Assembly: GCA_020466095.1 (NCBI GenBank)
Contig: CM035808.1
Span: 18,393,853 to 18,457,852 of the forward strand
DNA length: 64,000 nucleotides
Source: Chlorops oryzae
Lineage: Eukaryota; Arthropoda; Insecta; Diptera; Chloropidae
Direction: 5' to 3'
How positions within the stretch are numbered: position 1 is the first letter of the stretch; each line of letters starts with the position of its first letter. Of the stretch, positions 46,898 through 58,500 are shown piece by piece. A program made the position numbers and the translations under genes. A model generated the notes under the pieces. It had not been told where the DNA came from, did no database searches, and saw only the letters and a list, made by a program, of their open reading frames with translations.

Positions 46898-47620
46898 CTC
46901 GACCTGCGATGGTTCATAGCATGCGATCGAAAGTATGCGATAGATCGCAAGTGGAGACGGCTCATGGCAGATGGTATGCTATATCTCGCATATGATTTAA
47001 ATTTTCTTTTCTGCGAACATTTACAAAGTGTTTTTTTCTCTTTTGCGCAATCTTCATGCATAGATCGGCATAACAGAACTAACATAACATGAAAACATCG
47101 TTTTTATATGTCATGAAGAAAAGATAAGCACAGAATAGGCAATGTTTTGGCACATTGCAAGTATTTTCCCATTTCTCAGTAATTAACAAACGCTTGTAAA
47201 TCATTCGGGCATGCCGAAAAGTTAATTATTGCTCAGAAAAATATGCTTATACTATTATTACACATAGTAATGCTTTCAGATTTCAGCAAATGTGGCAGCT
47301 TGGAATGGAGTTACCACAATTCAATCAGCTGGCTCGAACTTATGAGTTTTTTTCTACAGTTGTTCTGTTCTGTTATTATGCATCAGACATTGCATACAAC
47401 ATGATTGAATAGATAGACACTGATTATGCTATTTATTTTCGTCTTATGCTGAATATTCATTACTCTTTATTTAACAAATTTCAATGTTTTAGCGAATTTT
47501 CTAGCTAAACGCCATCTTAAAATGCTCATCGCATACCGAAATTTGCCCACTCAAAAAAATTTCTTTACCTGCTGCCATCAAATTTGACAGATGGTATGCG
47601 ATGAACCATCGCACGTCGAG
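46898..47620. mobile_element. TIR element with CTCGACCTGCGATGGTTCAT ends
   Basis: CTCGACCTGCGATGGTTCAT at the left and ATGAACCATCGCACGTCGAG at the right form inverted ends (one mismatch) of a 723 bp non-autonomous element. Further GCATGCGA/TATGCGAT repeats lie next to the left end. No target duplication was identified. Confidence 0.7.
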
Positions 47621-47631
47621 TTGCACTGTTT

Positions 47632-48155
47632 AGTCGTCGTTCATACTATGAGACAAGACAAGCGAGAGACACGGTGGTTGTTGGCAAGGGACGTTCGGGT
47701 AGAGAGAGGGTACGTGTCTTACGTACTCGGCGACACGCTTTGTGCTTGTCCTTCTCATCATAAAAATAGTGCTGCCATATTTGGGTAAATATTCTCTTCT
47801 TATGAAGAAGCATATCTACAGATTTCGGAAATAATTTAAAAAGCTAGCTTTGAAGTATTAAATACGAAAATTGTGGAGAATAGCTTACACTTTTTCTAAA
47901 AAAGATCTTTGGACCAATTTATTTTGTCGAAAACCGTGATAATAATTTATTTATCTTATTTCAAGAGCGTAGGGATTTTTAATTCAGATTGTAGGTATTT
48001 CAAAATATTTTTTCTGGCAGCACTGTATAAAACCAGTTTCTTCTTCTATTTCAAATGTCGCAGAGACAATTTTACTAGTATGAACACGAATAAGACACCA
48101 AAAGAGAATTCACCGTGTCTCTCGCTTGTCTTGTCTCATAGTATGAACGACGACT
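47632..48155. mobile_element. TIR element with ~46 bp near-perfect ends
   Basis: Starting AGTCGTCGTTCATACTATG and reading through GAGACAAGACAAGCGAGAGA to ACACGGTG, the left end is mirrored almost perfectly at 48110-48155. Length 524 bp, no transposase frame. It abuts the previous element and lies ~110 bases upstream of the Larp7 ATG, so it occupies the promoter region. Confidence 0.8.
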
Positions 48156-48266
48156 TAGTAACATTGAGCTACGTAATGAGTAGTTAAGTCTGAGTAACGA
48201 GTGCTTCGACTTGTTTATATCATTGTTTGAAATCATTTGTATGATCTTTGTTTATTGCAATACATA

Positions 48267-50620
48267 ATGGAAAAAAGTCCGCCCAAGGGCGAACACAAAA
48301 ATCGTACCAAAAAAAGGACACGGCACATATACAATGCTATCCGCCAACAAATAGAGTTTTATTTTGGAGATTCTAATTTACAAAAAGATCGATTTATGAA
48401 GAAGTTAATTGAAAAAGATTCATGTATGTTAGTAAGTTTGTTCAAGATCATTTTTGATATGGAATTCTTTATAGATGTTCCACTTGAGATTTTCCTAACA
48501 TTCAATAAGATAAAGAGCCTTACGGACTCGGTTGAAAAGATTGCAAAGGCGTTAACTGAATCTACTGAACTGGAACTGGATGAAACGAAGATGAAAGTAC
48601 ACAGAAAGAATCCTTTCTGTGAAAATGTTGTTTGTGAGAACGTCGATGATCGTACACTTTACGTGGAAGCCTTGCCAGCAAATGTGGATCACGACTGGAT
48701 GAAGAACATGTTTAAACGATTTGGAAAAGTAACGTACGTGTTTTTGTGTGCCACCTTGTTAAATACGATCTAATTAGCTGTAAATGAGTTAAATCATTTT
48801 CAAATTTCAGCCTTTCGAAATTGCTTTTTAAAGATATCATTCTAAAATTCATTTTTCCAAATTATAAGCTCCTGATCATTGTCATTGATAATAAGTTTTG
48901 GGCTACTCTTTCGAAATATTTTTGTGAATTCTGTCTTATCCTCTTTCTACATTGCCAGTTATATTTCGCTTCCGAAATATGCAAAAAGCCGAAAGCCGAA
49001 GGACTTTGGTTTTGTCGAGTTCGAAAACGAGAAAAGCGTAGAATCTGCTTTGAAAGCATTTAGAGCGTTCAACGGTGTACTTTGTACGGAAACTACAGAT
49101 CCGGAAAATTTAGCAAGCATTAAAGGTCACGAAGGATCTGAAGAGATGCAGGTGGAGGTGGATAAAAAGACCATAAAAAGACCAATGCCCGATACAGAAG
49201 CCATCAAAACAAAAAGACCTAAATTGGATGGTATGAGTTTGAACTCGTTTATATTTCCGATGATGCATATAAATAGGTTAATAAGTTTTGTTGTTTTTAT
49301 TTTTTAGAAGTCAACGAAAACAGCGGATCGGATGAGGAAGCAGAATCATCCGCTGGAGCATCGGATGAAAATGTTGAAGAAAAAGCGGAAAAGGATGCAG
49401 AAACTAAGAAAAAGCGTCGAAAGCATAAGAAAAGCGCAGAAAAGCGTAAAAAGCAATTGGAATTATCAACGGATGCATCGTTCTATGAGCTCAAAGTATT
49501 ACCCAAGCGTGAGTGGAAGCGTCTACGTAATCGCTATTTAAATCTCCAACGCGCAAAAACATCGGAACTAAAACGTGCAGCGGCAAAGGAACGCCAACAG
49601 CAATTAGCCAAAGAAAATGCCAACGCGAATATCATGACAGACGTTGGAAGTTGTCAGATTGTTGGGAAAAAATCAAAGCACGAAGAACGACGAATGCATA
49701 AAATGAAAATGAATTTTTATGGTGCTGTAGATGCTGAAGCGCCACTTAAACAAGCATTGAATAAAAATTCTAAGAACAACAAAGCTGAGTCCAAGGTTTC
49801 GATGAAATTCGAACGTGGACTCATCGTAGAAGTACATTTCGATAAGCCGTGCGTAGACGTAAAGGAATTTAAAGCGGAAATACGACAAAACAAGTCGGTG
49901 AAATACGTTGACGTAACGGAGGTAAATATTTTAGGATCTCGCGCATGTTCATTATGCGGTAAAACATTTAATGAACTGATATCCCCATGTCGCACATCGG
50001 TCACCTATGCGACACAAATTAAGAATCATCAATGGATTTTTTCATTGGCTTAACCAATTCTCAATTAGTTTTTAATATTGTAAATTAGTGCTAAAAGCCC
50101 ATACCTTCTTCTATATGCTTTTTCTGATTTATGGCCGTTTTCGTTGCGTACAAACTTACGTCATGTAAGCGGATACCTTTCACAACTTCAGTATCTGTGA
50201 GTGTTCGCATATGTTAGGTTTCACTATATTTGAACTCCGATTCATGCGATATTTTTTCTTAAAAACTTTTAAGCAATTCATAGGAAATTGTGCTTAAAAC
50301 TAAAAGTTTGGATAAATACTAGACATTTTAAGAATTATTGAAAAGATTTTTCTCTTTTTTTTTTTAAGGGAGCTATGGTGGCCTTTTTGCGTCTGGAAAC
50401 GCCCATCGCTGCTGAAGATTTCATTAAGAATTCAACTAATCCAGAGCGACAATGCAACATACTAAAAGGTGAAGCAGAAATCACATACTTTGAGAAAATC
50501 GAACGTGATCGTCAATTGAAATTGAACAAAGAAATCAAAGTACCATCAAAACGGGGCCGGGAAAAGGTGAAAGCAGCTTTAGCTAAACATACATTTTTCA
50601 ACGATGAAAATGAAGAATGA
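48267..50620 (+). CDS. Larp7: Larp7, La-related protein 7
   Basis: La-family RNA-binding protein that protects Pol III transcripts, mainly 7SK snRNA in the P-TEFb-regulating particle. Five exons: 48267-48423, 48475-48733, 48959-49230, 49308-49921, 50369-50620, total 517 residues, all phases consistent; the first intron is only 51 bases. The La motif spans ~15-100 (IYNAIRQQIEFYFGDSNLQK, DRFMKKLIEKD, VPLEIFLTFNKIKSL). RRM1 follows at ~130-215 (DRTLYVEALP, KPKDFGFVEFEN). A Lys/Arg/Glu-rich linker comes next (~235-310). The C-terminal xRRM-like region has GLIVEVHFDKPC, a VKEFKAEI helix and GAMVAFLRLETPIAAEDFI, then a basic tail. The start is the first ATG in good context (MEKSPPKGEHKN). Confidence 0.93.
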
Positions 50621-50652
50621 AGGTTAAAAGAAACATCAAATGTAACTTCTAA

Positions 50653-50846
50653 CCCCCTTAATCATAATCAAATTTTAAATTTAAAACATTGCTTAAATGT
50701 CAAATTTCCATACAAAATCTGAATTTAAACAATGTTTTAAAGTTAAATCAATTTCCGATTTATAAATTTACAGTTGTGAATAATGTTATCAATTTCACAA
50801 AATGATACAATGTTTTAAAGTTAAAATTTGATTATAAATAAGGGGG
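50653..50846. mobile_element. MITE in the Larp7/amx convergent 3' region, TSD TAA
   Basis: CCCCCTTAATCATAATCAAA and TTTGATTATAAATAAGGGGG are inverted ends; AAACATTG/CAATGTTT is also mirrored inside. TAA flanks both sides (50650-50652, 50847-50849). The 194 bp element lies 32 bases after the Larp7 stop and is therefore probably part of its 3' UTR. Confidence 0.75.
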
Positions 50847-50905
50847 TAAGTGTATAAACACAAAATATCTTTTCATTTACTATTCATTATCCTTCATAAT
50901 CTATA

Positions 50906-50921
50906 TTTATTTAAAAATAAA
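50906..50921. terminator. Overlapping polyadenylation signals of Larp7 and almondex
   Basis: Plus-strand AATAAA at 50916-50921 (for Larp7) and minus-strand AATAAA at 50911-50906 (for amx, ~46 bases past its stop) lie back to back. The two convergent transcripts probably end in or across this short AT-rich segment. Confidence 0.5.
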
Positions 50922-50956
50922 TTAATAACAAAATTTGGGGATTTTATGTGGCTTTC

Positions 50957-51742
50957 TTAAATGTACAACGACCCGTCTGCGGGTCCAAGATAATGTAACG
51001 AAATGAGTAAGACGTCAATAATTGTCCAAACCCCCAATCCACCAAAACTAAACAGCTTTCCAATTCCTTCCTGCCAATGTCCCAAATAGAAACGGTCAGC
51101 TCCAAAGCCTCCAAGTGTCAGACTTATAATTAATGCGGTACTCCACCGATACCCCTGTGTCCAATTGCATCGAACGTTCCTTGTAAACGATCTGTTGTTG
51201 CCCAAACACAAGACATCATTATGAACAGTACAGTTCGATTTGTAGAAATTATTCAGTTGCGAGAGCTGCAAAGACGATATAGGTAATGCACTTCATCAAT
51301 TTTTATAATAGATTCTTACCGTATTACAACTGCTCCGGATGAAGGCACAAGTGTGTTGCCACTCGGGTGTTTGATAGCAATAACGGCAATTCATTTTCTT
51401 CGTAAATATCCTCTCTCCTTTGCACTTTACACCTTCCAATGCAGAACAACTTACATTTAAATCCTTTCCATAATGACAAGAATAGTTGTAAGTGCAACGT
51501 ATACAGGGAAATTTCAGGTTTGAACATTCAATGTCGCTCTCATTTGGGCATATATTTGTTTCATTTCCGTTCCGTATAGTTAGAGAAATGGCTTCGTTGT
51601 TGTTGTTGTTATTATTATTATTGTTATTGCTGTTGGAGTGTTCTTTTGTTTGGCTACTTTGACGTATTCCGCTTAATACGAAGACGAGAATCAGCATTAT
51701 GGCATGCCGTAAATTAATTATGATGCATTTTCTGTGATGCAT
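50957..51742 (-). CDS. amx: almondex, TM2 domain protein (TM2D3 orthologue)
   Basis: Membrane protein needed for Notch signalling in fly embryos; the vertebrate orthologue is TM2D3. Two exons, 51742-51320 and 51265-50957, join in phase 0 to 243 residues. The N-terminus has a signal-anchor-like stretch (MLILVFVLSGIRQ) and an 11-residue Asn run. A Cys-rich ectodomain follows (CIRCTYNYSCHYG, CRYCYQTPEWQHTC, with paired Cys spacing typical of the family). The C-terminal TM2 domain is clear: YRWSTALIISLTLGGFGADR, FYLGHWQEGIGKLFSFGGLG, WTIIDVLLISLHYLGPADGS, including the DRF-type turn between the two helices. QTPEWQHTC favours TM2D3 over TM2D1/2. An ATG at the signal peptide (15 codons in) is an alternative start. 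Confidence 0.92.
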
Positions 51743-51937
51743 TTGGTATATTTACGTGAGATGGCCAGTTTAGGAGATATCGCGATTTAAAATTTCCATG
51801 AAAACGCTGACAACTAGTGCAACGTTGCCAGACATAATGTTTGAAAAAATCTACAAAAATTAAATATTCGGATTCAGGAAACCATTTTACGTATATCGAA
51901 TTTGATTGATTCCCAAAAACTCCCATTAAGTAAATAA

Positions 51938-52323
51938 GAGCCTATACTGAGATATGCAGTAAGTAAAGCGCCCACAAGAAATATGTGCAAAAAATATTGA
52001 AAATTACTTCGAAGTAAATACTTTACTTTCGCTTATACTGAGATGTCAAGTAATCAAGTGCGCAGGGTTGCATGCGACTTTCCTGGTTTACTTCGCCATA
52101 GAAATGAACATGTCCATTTTTTATGCGAAGTAAATGCCAGGACAGCTGATTGCGGCACATTTTTCAAAGTAAATACTGACACCGACTTCGAAGGTGTTAA
52201 ATTATTGGCATACTTTAAAGAATTAAGGGAGCGTGAATATAGTTGTCTCTCTCAGACTTTACGACGTTGTAGCGAATAAGCTCCTAATGTGCAAGTAGTT
52301 ACTGCATATCTGAGTATAGGCTC
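51938..52323. mobile_element. MITE, ends GAGCCTATACTGAGATATGC, TSD TAA
   Basis: GAGCCTATACTGAGATATGC then AGTAA at the left is mirrored by TTACT then GCATATCTGAGTATAGGCTC at the right (one mismatch). TAA flanks both ends (51935-51937 and 52324-52326). At 386 bp with no transposase, the 3-bp TAA duplication points to PIF/Harbinger. It fills much of the amx-Elys intergenic space; a relative is at 35676. Confidence 0.85.
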
Positions 52324-52376
52324 TAACTGCGAAAATCAGCAGTCCTGTATGTTTTCTTATGTTTAATGCCATGAGT

Positions 52377-52397
52377 CAAGGTGTTAAATACACCTTG
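52377..52397. mobile_element. 21-bp minimal remnant of the CAAGGTG element, 9-bp TSD
   Basis: CAAGGTGTTAAATACACCTTG consists of the two termini of the element seen at 15665-15842, joined with the whole interior missing. It is flanked by GCCATGAGT (52368-52376) and GCTATGAGT (52398-52406), a 9-bp duplication with one mismatch. It lies between amx and Elys, ~165 bases before the Elys ATG. Confidence 0.7.
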
Positions 52398-52561
52398 GCT
52401 ATGAGTGAATATTTTCAAAATATGGCAAGGCATTTCGAAGCTTGTCAAAATCAGCTGAAACTTTTGATTATAAAAATACAAATTGGCGGTGAATTATAGA
52501 AGTTCTATTAAACTATATTTAAATAAGAACTCTCGTATAATATTGTCGAAAGTGATTAAAA

Positions 52562-55500
52562 ATGGATTTTAACGAATTGGAAGCAAATGGCAACAGCGTC
52601 AAATTCAACAATCAGAAAAAAGGTAAATAACCATAACTTCTTAACGCAACGAATAGAGATGAGTTATTATATTTTAGAAAACAATTTGGGTGGCATCTTG
52701 AAACGTGGCTCCTTGGCCTGGTTGGCAGAAGAGAGCACGTTGCAGATCGTTTCTTTAAAGAATGGGCAGCTGATATCCTCGTACACATTCCCACGAAGCA
52801 TTTATAACTGCAATATAATTGTATGTGTGACGGAATTGAGAAATAGTTCACATGATGTTATATTAGCCGTGTGCTTGGACTATATACCAAACAGTTCTGA
52901 AAATGTAGATTCCAGAAGCAGCATTGCTATATATTCCGTAGAATACGGATGTGTACTAAATTGGATGAAATTGGAGCTCTATGCAACCTGTATGTGTTTC
53001 TTGCCTCCAAAAAATTGTCGCCGGTCTCTTATTCAACACTTTGATGGATGTCTTGCTGTTGGTACTCAAGAAGGATTGATTTTAACAATCGATCTTTATT
53101 TAAACTATCTAATAGAAATTCAAAAAGAAAAACAAAAGCAATGCTTGAACACACAAACTGTTCCTCCAAGCTGCTGTATTGTGGATTACAATTTGCCCTT
53201 AGTGGAGCTTCATCGGACTTATAAGCGAATACTGCGTGAGCGGAGCATGCAAAATATTAGGCATTTCGGTGTGCAACTTGAAGGTAAGTTTTTATTTACT
53301 TTTTTTTTTTTCAATTACACAAAAGTGTACACATTATAATGAGAGATATGGAAACAAATTTCCCAAAGACAGTACCTATTGTAAGAACTATGATGTAGAA
53401 TGAAATGGGAACATCTATCGAGGAATTCGTGTCTTTGGTCTGTGATGGCGATGGTAGCCGTTGGAAGAAAAGAAGTTCAAATTCAAACCAACTTTGAAAT
53501 TTATTAAAATTAAATCTTTATTAGTCAGTTACTCATCCGATAAAGTTCGATGCTTAAGGATTGAACTGGAACGTCATTTAATATCCGGTCTTTTGGGTCT
53601 GTTATGCAAGAGACGTGCTCTTTCTTACACCGTATGGGTAATTCAATGAATACGGTGCCAACCGTGACACTAACTTTTTAGGTTTTAGCTCATAATAATT
53701 TAAAATAAAAGTGACGTCATTCTCGAAGATTTGAAAATTTGAAAACGTTTGACAATAATTGAGCACTGAAATTACGCATTTTGTGCTCAGAATGGCTGAC
53801 ACGCGGAATTACCCATATTCATTATCACGAGTGATACATCAGTGGTCATGGAACAACTGCACTATTTCTCCAAAATTTTCTATGCGGGGATATGCGGAAA
53901 TTCCTTTAAGCGACGATTCCAAACAGCAATTGTCGAAGTATCTCTTTAAGGCAATTACGGCTTTTTAAAAGATCTTGACAGTTACCACACGACTAATGAG
54001 TAGTGTCCGACCGAATGTTCGGCTTCGGTAATCGGCATAATCGGCCAATTCTTAATCTTCGGCTTCGGCTGGAAAAAGCCGAATATTTTAGCCGAATATT
54101 TTTGCATTTTAATGGAAGTAAAAAAGTCACGATAGATTTTCAATTGCTTCATTGAGACCTTTTACACTAGTGAATTATTGCCGTAAATTCTCACTTTGTG
54201 GGCGACTAAAGCGAAAGAATTTAGAGAAAATTTGAGCGGTTTTTTTTTGTGCTTGTCAAATGAATAAAGACTGATTTTGTTTCCTTACTGTAAAATGTTT
54301 TGCATTCGGCTTCGGCCTTCGGTCTTCGGCCGAAGTCTTCAACTCTGCCGATTGTTCGGCTTCGGCTAAAAATCCACCTTCGGTCGGACACTACTAATGA
54401 GCGACTGCATATTTTTATAAGACAAGTTGAAAAGGTCTTAGAAGAATTGGCGTTCGGCTTTCTTTTGACTCAGAAGCTTCCCTCTGTCAATGGTGCTTAC
54501 AAATATGAGACGAACACCGTCATGGAGGCAATTATCATTACTACCTTTGTCAACAGCCAAGAACTCCTTTGCATATTCAGTCTATGCGAACGAATTCTTT
54601 TGGATATTCAGTCCATGCAAGAATTCCTTTGCATATCCAGTCTATGCAAACGAAATCCTTTACATATTTAGTCTATGTCAAGAATGCCTTTAACTATCGA
54701 TTTGATTTGAATTATTAATTTCCAATATCTAGAACAGGATTTGAGCGACATTAAATTTTATTAAATTAGACATATATTTTCTGTGCTTCTGATAGCTTAT
54801 CCATTATTGATTTCATTGATTTCAAACTTTAAATCGCATTCGGTTAAATTGTTATTGTAATTTAAATAAGTACACCAAACGTCGACGTCATCGTCGTCAT
54901 TGTCATTGTCATTGCCACCGTCGGCTTCGCCTTCGGCTTCATTGACAACAAGGGGCTGATGATCATATACTCCTTCACAATCGGGATATTCCACTTCATT
55001 GATTTCAAAAATTTCATTGTCACAGCCAGGGACATATATTGTTCTATCAGTGTTCGTTGGATCTTGATAGTTTCTTGCTTTTCCAGCTGTTTTACTTATA
55101 TCAAGTAAGGTAATATGTGCCCACTCAAAGTTTTCAATATTCGATACTTCATGTTGCTTATGAAAATGTTTGACCATATTTGAAAAATTCAATTGTGTGA
55201 AATTACACAGTTTGCACGAGTAGGCAGAGATTTTGCACAATTTCGTATCGTAGTTATGGTTAACTTTCAATTGCCCTTTCCGTGTGCAATTCTGGCGCAC
55301 ATGGTAGCTTAATTGTGAACGTGTTGGCTTTTTCGCTCCGCACCCGGTGCATTCATAAGCGTATTCTCCAGTGTGCAAAGCGAAATGCTGGTACCAATAG
55401 CTAAGCGTAAATGAGCATTTTTTCTTGCAAAATACACAAGTTGCAACATATAAGCCCAAGCCATTTTGTAAGCGATCGTATGACGCTACACCGATTCCTT

Positions 55501-58500
55501 CGTAGAATAATCTGCGCAGCATCCCAGGCGATGGTCTTGAAACGAATACTTCATGTTTTGGATGTGAATTAACGTAATGATCGACGACTCTTGAAACTGG
55601 TCGATTGCACAGCAGACATACCTCGGTAAAAATACTCCTTGAATGTATTTTTGAGGAAACGTTCTTAACTCCTCCAGTTTTTATCATTGTTGTTGGAATT
55701 TGAAAAACTTTCGATGCTATATAGACATTACTAACTTTTTCTTGGGCATTGACGTTGTCCGTTTCTTTTGCTAGCGAAGCTTTTTGTATAAGATGTGGCT
55801 TAATCTCGTTCGGCATGGCTGATTTCATTTGATCTTGAACGACATCTTGATTATCTTCGTCATCGTCTGATATAATGAACACTTGATTAGAATCTAATTG
55901 AGGTGGGTTAGATAGTGGCAAGGGGGAGTCCTTCGGGGATTTGGAGATATTTGATAAACTTGTCGCCTGGTAGTCTGTTGACTGTGCAGTATAGGTGCTG
56001 GTTTTTGCCGTGTTCAGACCAACTGGAGCTGTAACTGTGAATTATAATTGAAAGCATATTTTATTTCGAGAGTATAGCATGTATAACATTTTCAATTGCC
56101 TTACCCTCAAAATTTATTGCAGACTCAGTGGCGATCGCAATTTCGTTTCGTTTCGTTTTTCGGATTGTGCACTGACGAGGGAAGTTTGTTATTCCATTCA
56201 AAATTCGTATTGCGTTCGTGTCATTTCCTACTTCTTGAGGTTTATACATTGGTTTTTTAACTGTTTTTGGCGTGGCGATACCTGTCCGGCAAAATGATGT
56301 AAAGTAAAGTAAAGAAAAGCACATATGAACTTGTGTCTCTAAATCATATGTATAACATATAAATATAAAATTTTTATCATGATTCATCAAAGCCTTAGGG
56401 ATATTCCCACAAGGGGGACATCCCTATTCAAGGCAGAACTGCACTACTCAGTTGTTCGACTCGTGATCCAGTTTTACCATATTTAAATTTACACTCGGCT
56501 CATTTGGTTAACCTTCCGTGCAATGGGGCAATACAGTATCAATTCGATCCGAATGTCCGATCAACTCACTAGTGAAGGTTCAGCTAGGGTCCGCGGGCTT
56601 GCTACACCCGTAACCGTTATTAAACGGTCCCCTTGCGGGAACGTATCTGACGTGCAGTTGAACCTTAAATTGATATTTACCTGAATATGGAAATGCAAGT
56701 TTTGGACTCGTAGTTGCTAGGGTTTCAATATAGGCCGTTTCAAAAGATTTTGCCAATTTTTGACGTTTCTTATCCGCTGCTAAGCGTTTTTCTATTATAA
56801 ATAATTCAGTTTCAGGTGTAAAATCGTGTTTCTCATTTGTCTTTCTCTTTCGCGTTTGCGGTTGCTCAATAATCGGTTCGTTGAGATATATATTCAATTC
56901 ATCATCATCAGCCTCGTTGTAAGAGCTTGGAGGGATTTTGATAGCACGTAAAGAACGACGAGGAGAGCTGTCCGTAGCTAAAGCACTAATTTCTTTTGGT
57001 GGACAATATTCGGCATCAAACTCGTTTCTTTTTTGTATTGAGGAATGATTTTGTAATGTAGGCAGAACAGTGTTATTTGAGGGACCAGCAATTTGATAAA
57101 TATTAGTATCGCATGGCAAAATAACTGATGAGTTAGCAGCTTGAGTTAACATTTCGTTGCGTGCGGCTTCAAGTGTGGCGGTCATTATACGAGTGCGTGA
57201 TGTAATATTACGCGTAAAGATGTCTGTTGTCAGTGCAACTGTTTTATCTCCGATATTAATAAATGCTGATTGACAAAAGTCACGGCCAACGCAGGTGAGC
57301 TTCGGCCATAGACTATCCCCATTAACGTAAAAAATATGTAGTAGCCTGCGTAAAATTTGATCATCGATCAATTTTGCATCATTTGATTTCAGTTCGGAGC
57401 GCTCGCGGTATATTTGCTCATAATCTTCATGTCGCAATGCGCCCTTCAGGAGCATAAAGGTTGTTTTGTGCACGGTATTGCGTGGTGAGCAAAAATTCGC
57501 TAAAAAAATATCCAACCAACGGCAGTGCTCTGCATCAGAGCAGTTATTACTTGGAGGAGTACTTATAGCCGTACGTTTGTTTAGTATTTCCAGCTCCGAT
57601 TGCTTTTGACTTACTAATCCATAAAACGCATTTGGTATTAAAAGCGTCTTTTTGCCAACATTGGTTTCAAAACAACGAGGATTGGAACTTACTTGTTTAC
57701 TTGACTTAGTATTGAGTGGCTTAGTATTAAGTTTCTTAGTATTGATTGCCTTAGTGTTGACAGGCTTAGTATTGATTGCCTTAGTGTTGATAGGCTTAGT
57801 ATTGAGTGGATTAGTATTGAGTGGCTTAGTATTGAGTGGCTTAGTATTGATTAGCTTTGTATGGATTGGCTTAGTATTGATTGAATTGGCATTGATTTTC
57901 TTTGTGTCATTTTTTTGACTTGGCTGCAAATCCATATTGGACAGAAAGTTAGTTTGTTGAGTAAGTTTTTTGGTAGACTGGTTGTTGTTCTTAATAGTTT
58001 TTGGTTTATAGTTTTGCGATTTTTCAGGTCTCGATTCGTTAATAAAAATTTTTTTGGGGTTAGTAGACTTCAGAGCAATATTACGTCTTTTGATTGGATT
58101 ATTCTGAATTGGCGCTGGAGTTTTGTCTTCTTCATCAGATTCTATTAAAATTGTATAGTCATCATTTTCAGTTATTTCGATAATTTCCATGTCTTCGTCA
58201 AGTCTTTGAATTGTATCCGATTTTTTTTGGCTTTCCACTTTTAAGGGATCTACGTTACATGGTTCAACATCAGTACTTGCAGACGAGAGTTCTTGTTGTT
58301 TTGCTAACGGATTATCAATACCTGCATTTTGTGATATATTCTTAGCTTTCTGATTTAGTTCCGGTTCATTATCTTTCGTTAAACTAGATTGACTTTGGGA
58401 AGATGTATTATCCAAAGCCTTTTCTGCTGCTTTAGTATTTAGGCTATCGTCATGTTCATCTTTAACACTTTCTTCTAAAGTGGCATTTTCGATTGGAGTT

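Noticed and set aside
47591..47788. ORF of 65 codons with several Cys residues near Larp7
   Set aside because: It runs across the border between two transposon ends and is not conserved-looking.
57652..57918. Plus-strand hydrophobic repeat frame (GLVLSGLVL) looking like a membrane protein
   Set aside because: It is the antisense reading of the NTKP coding repeat in the zinc-finger gene.
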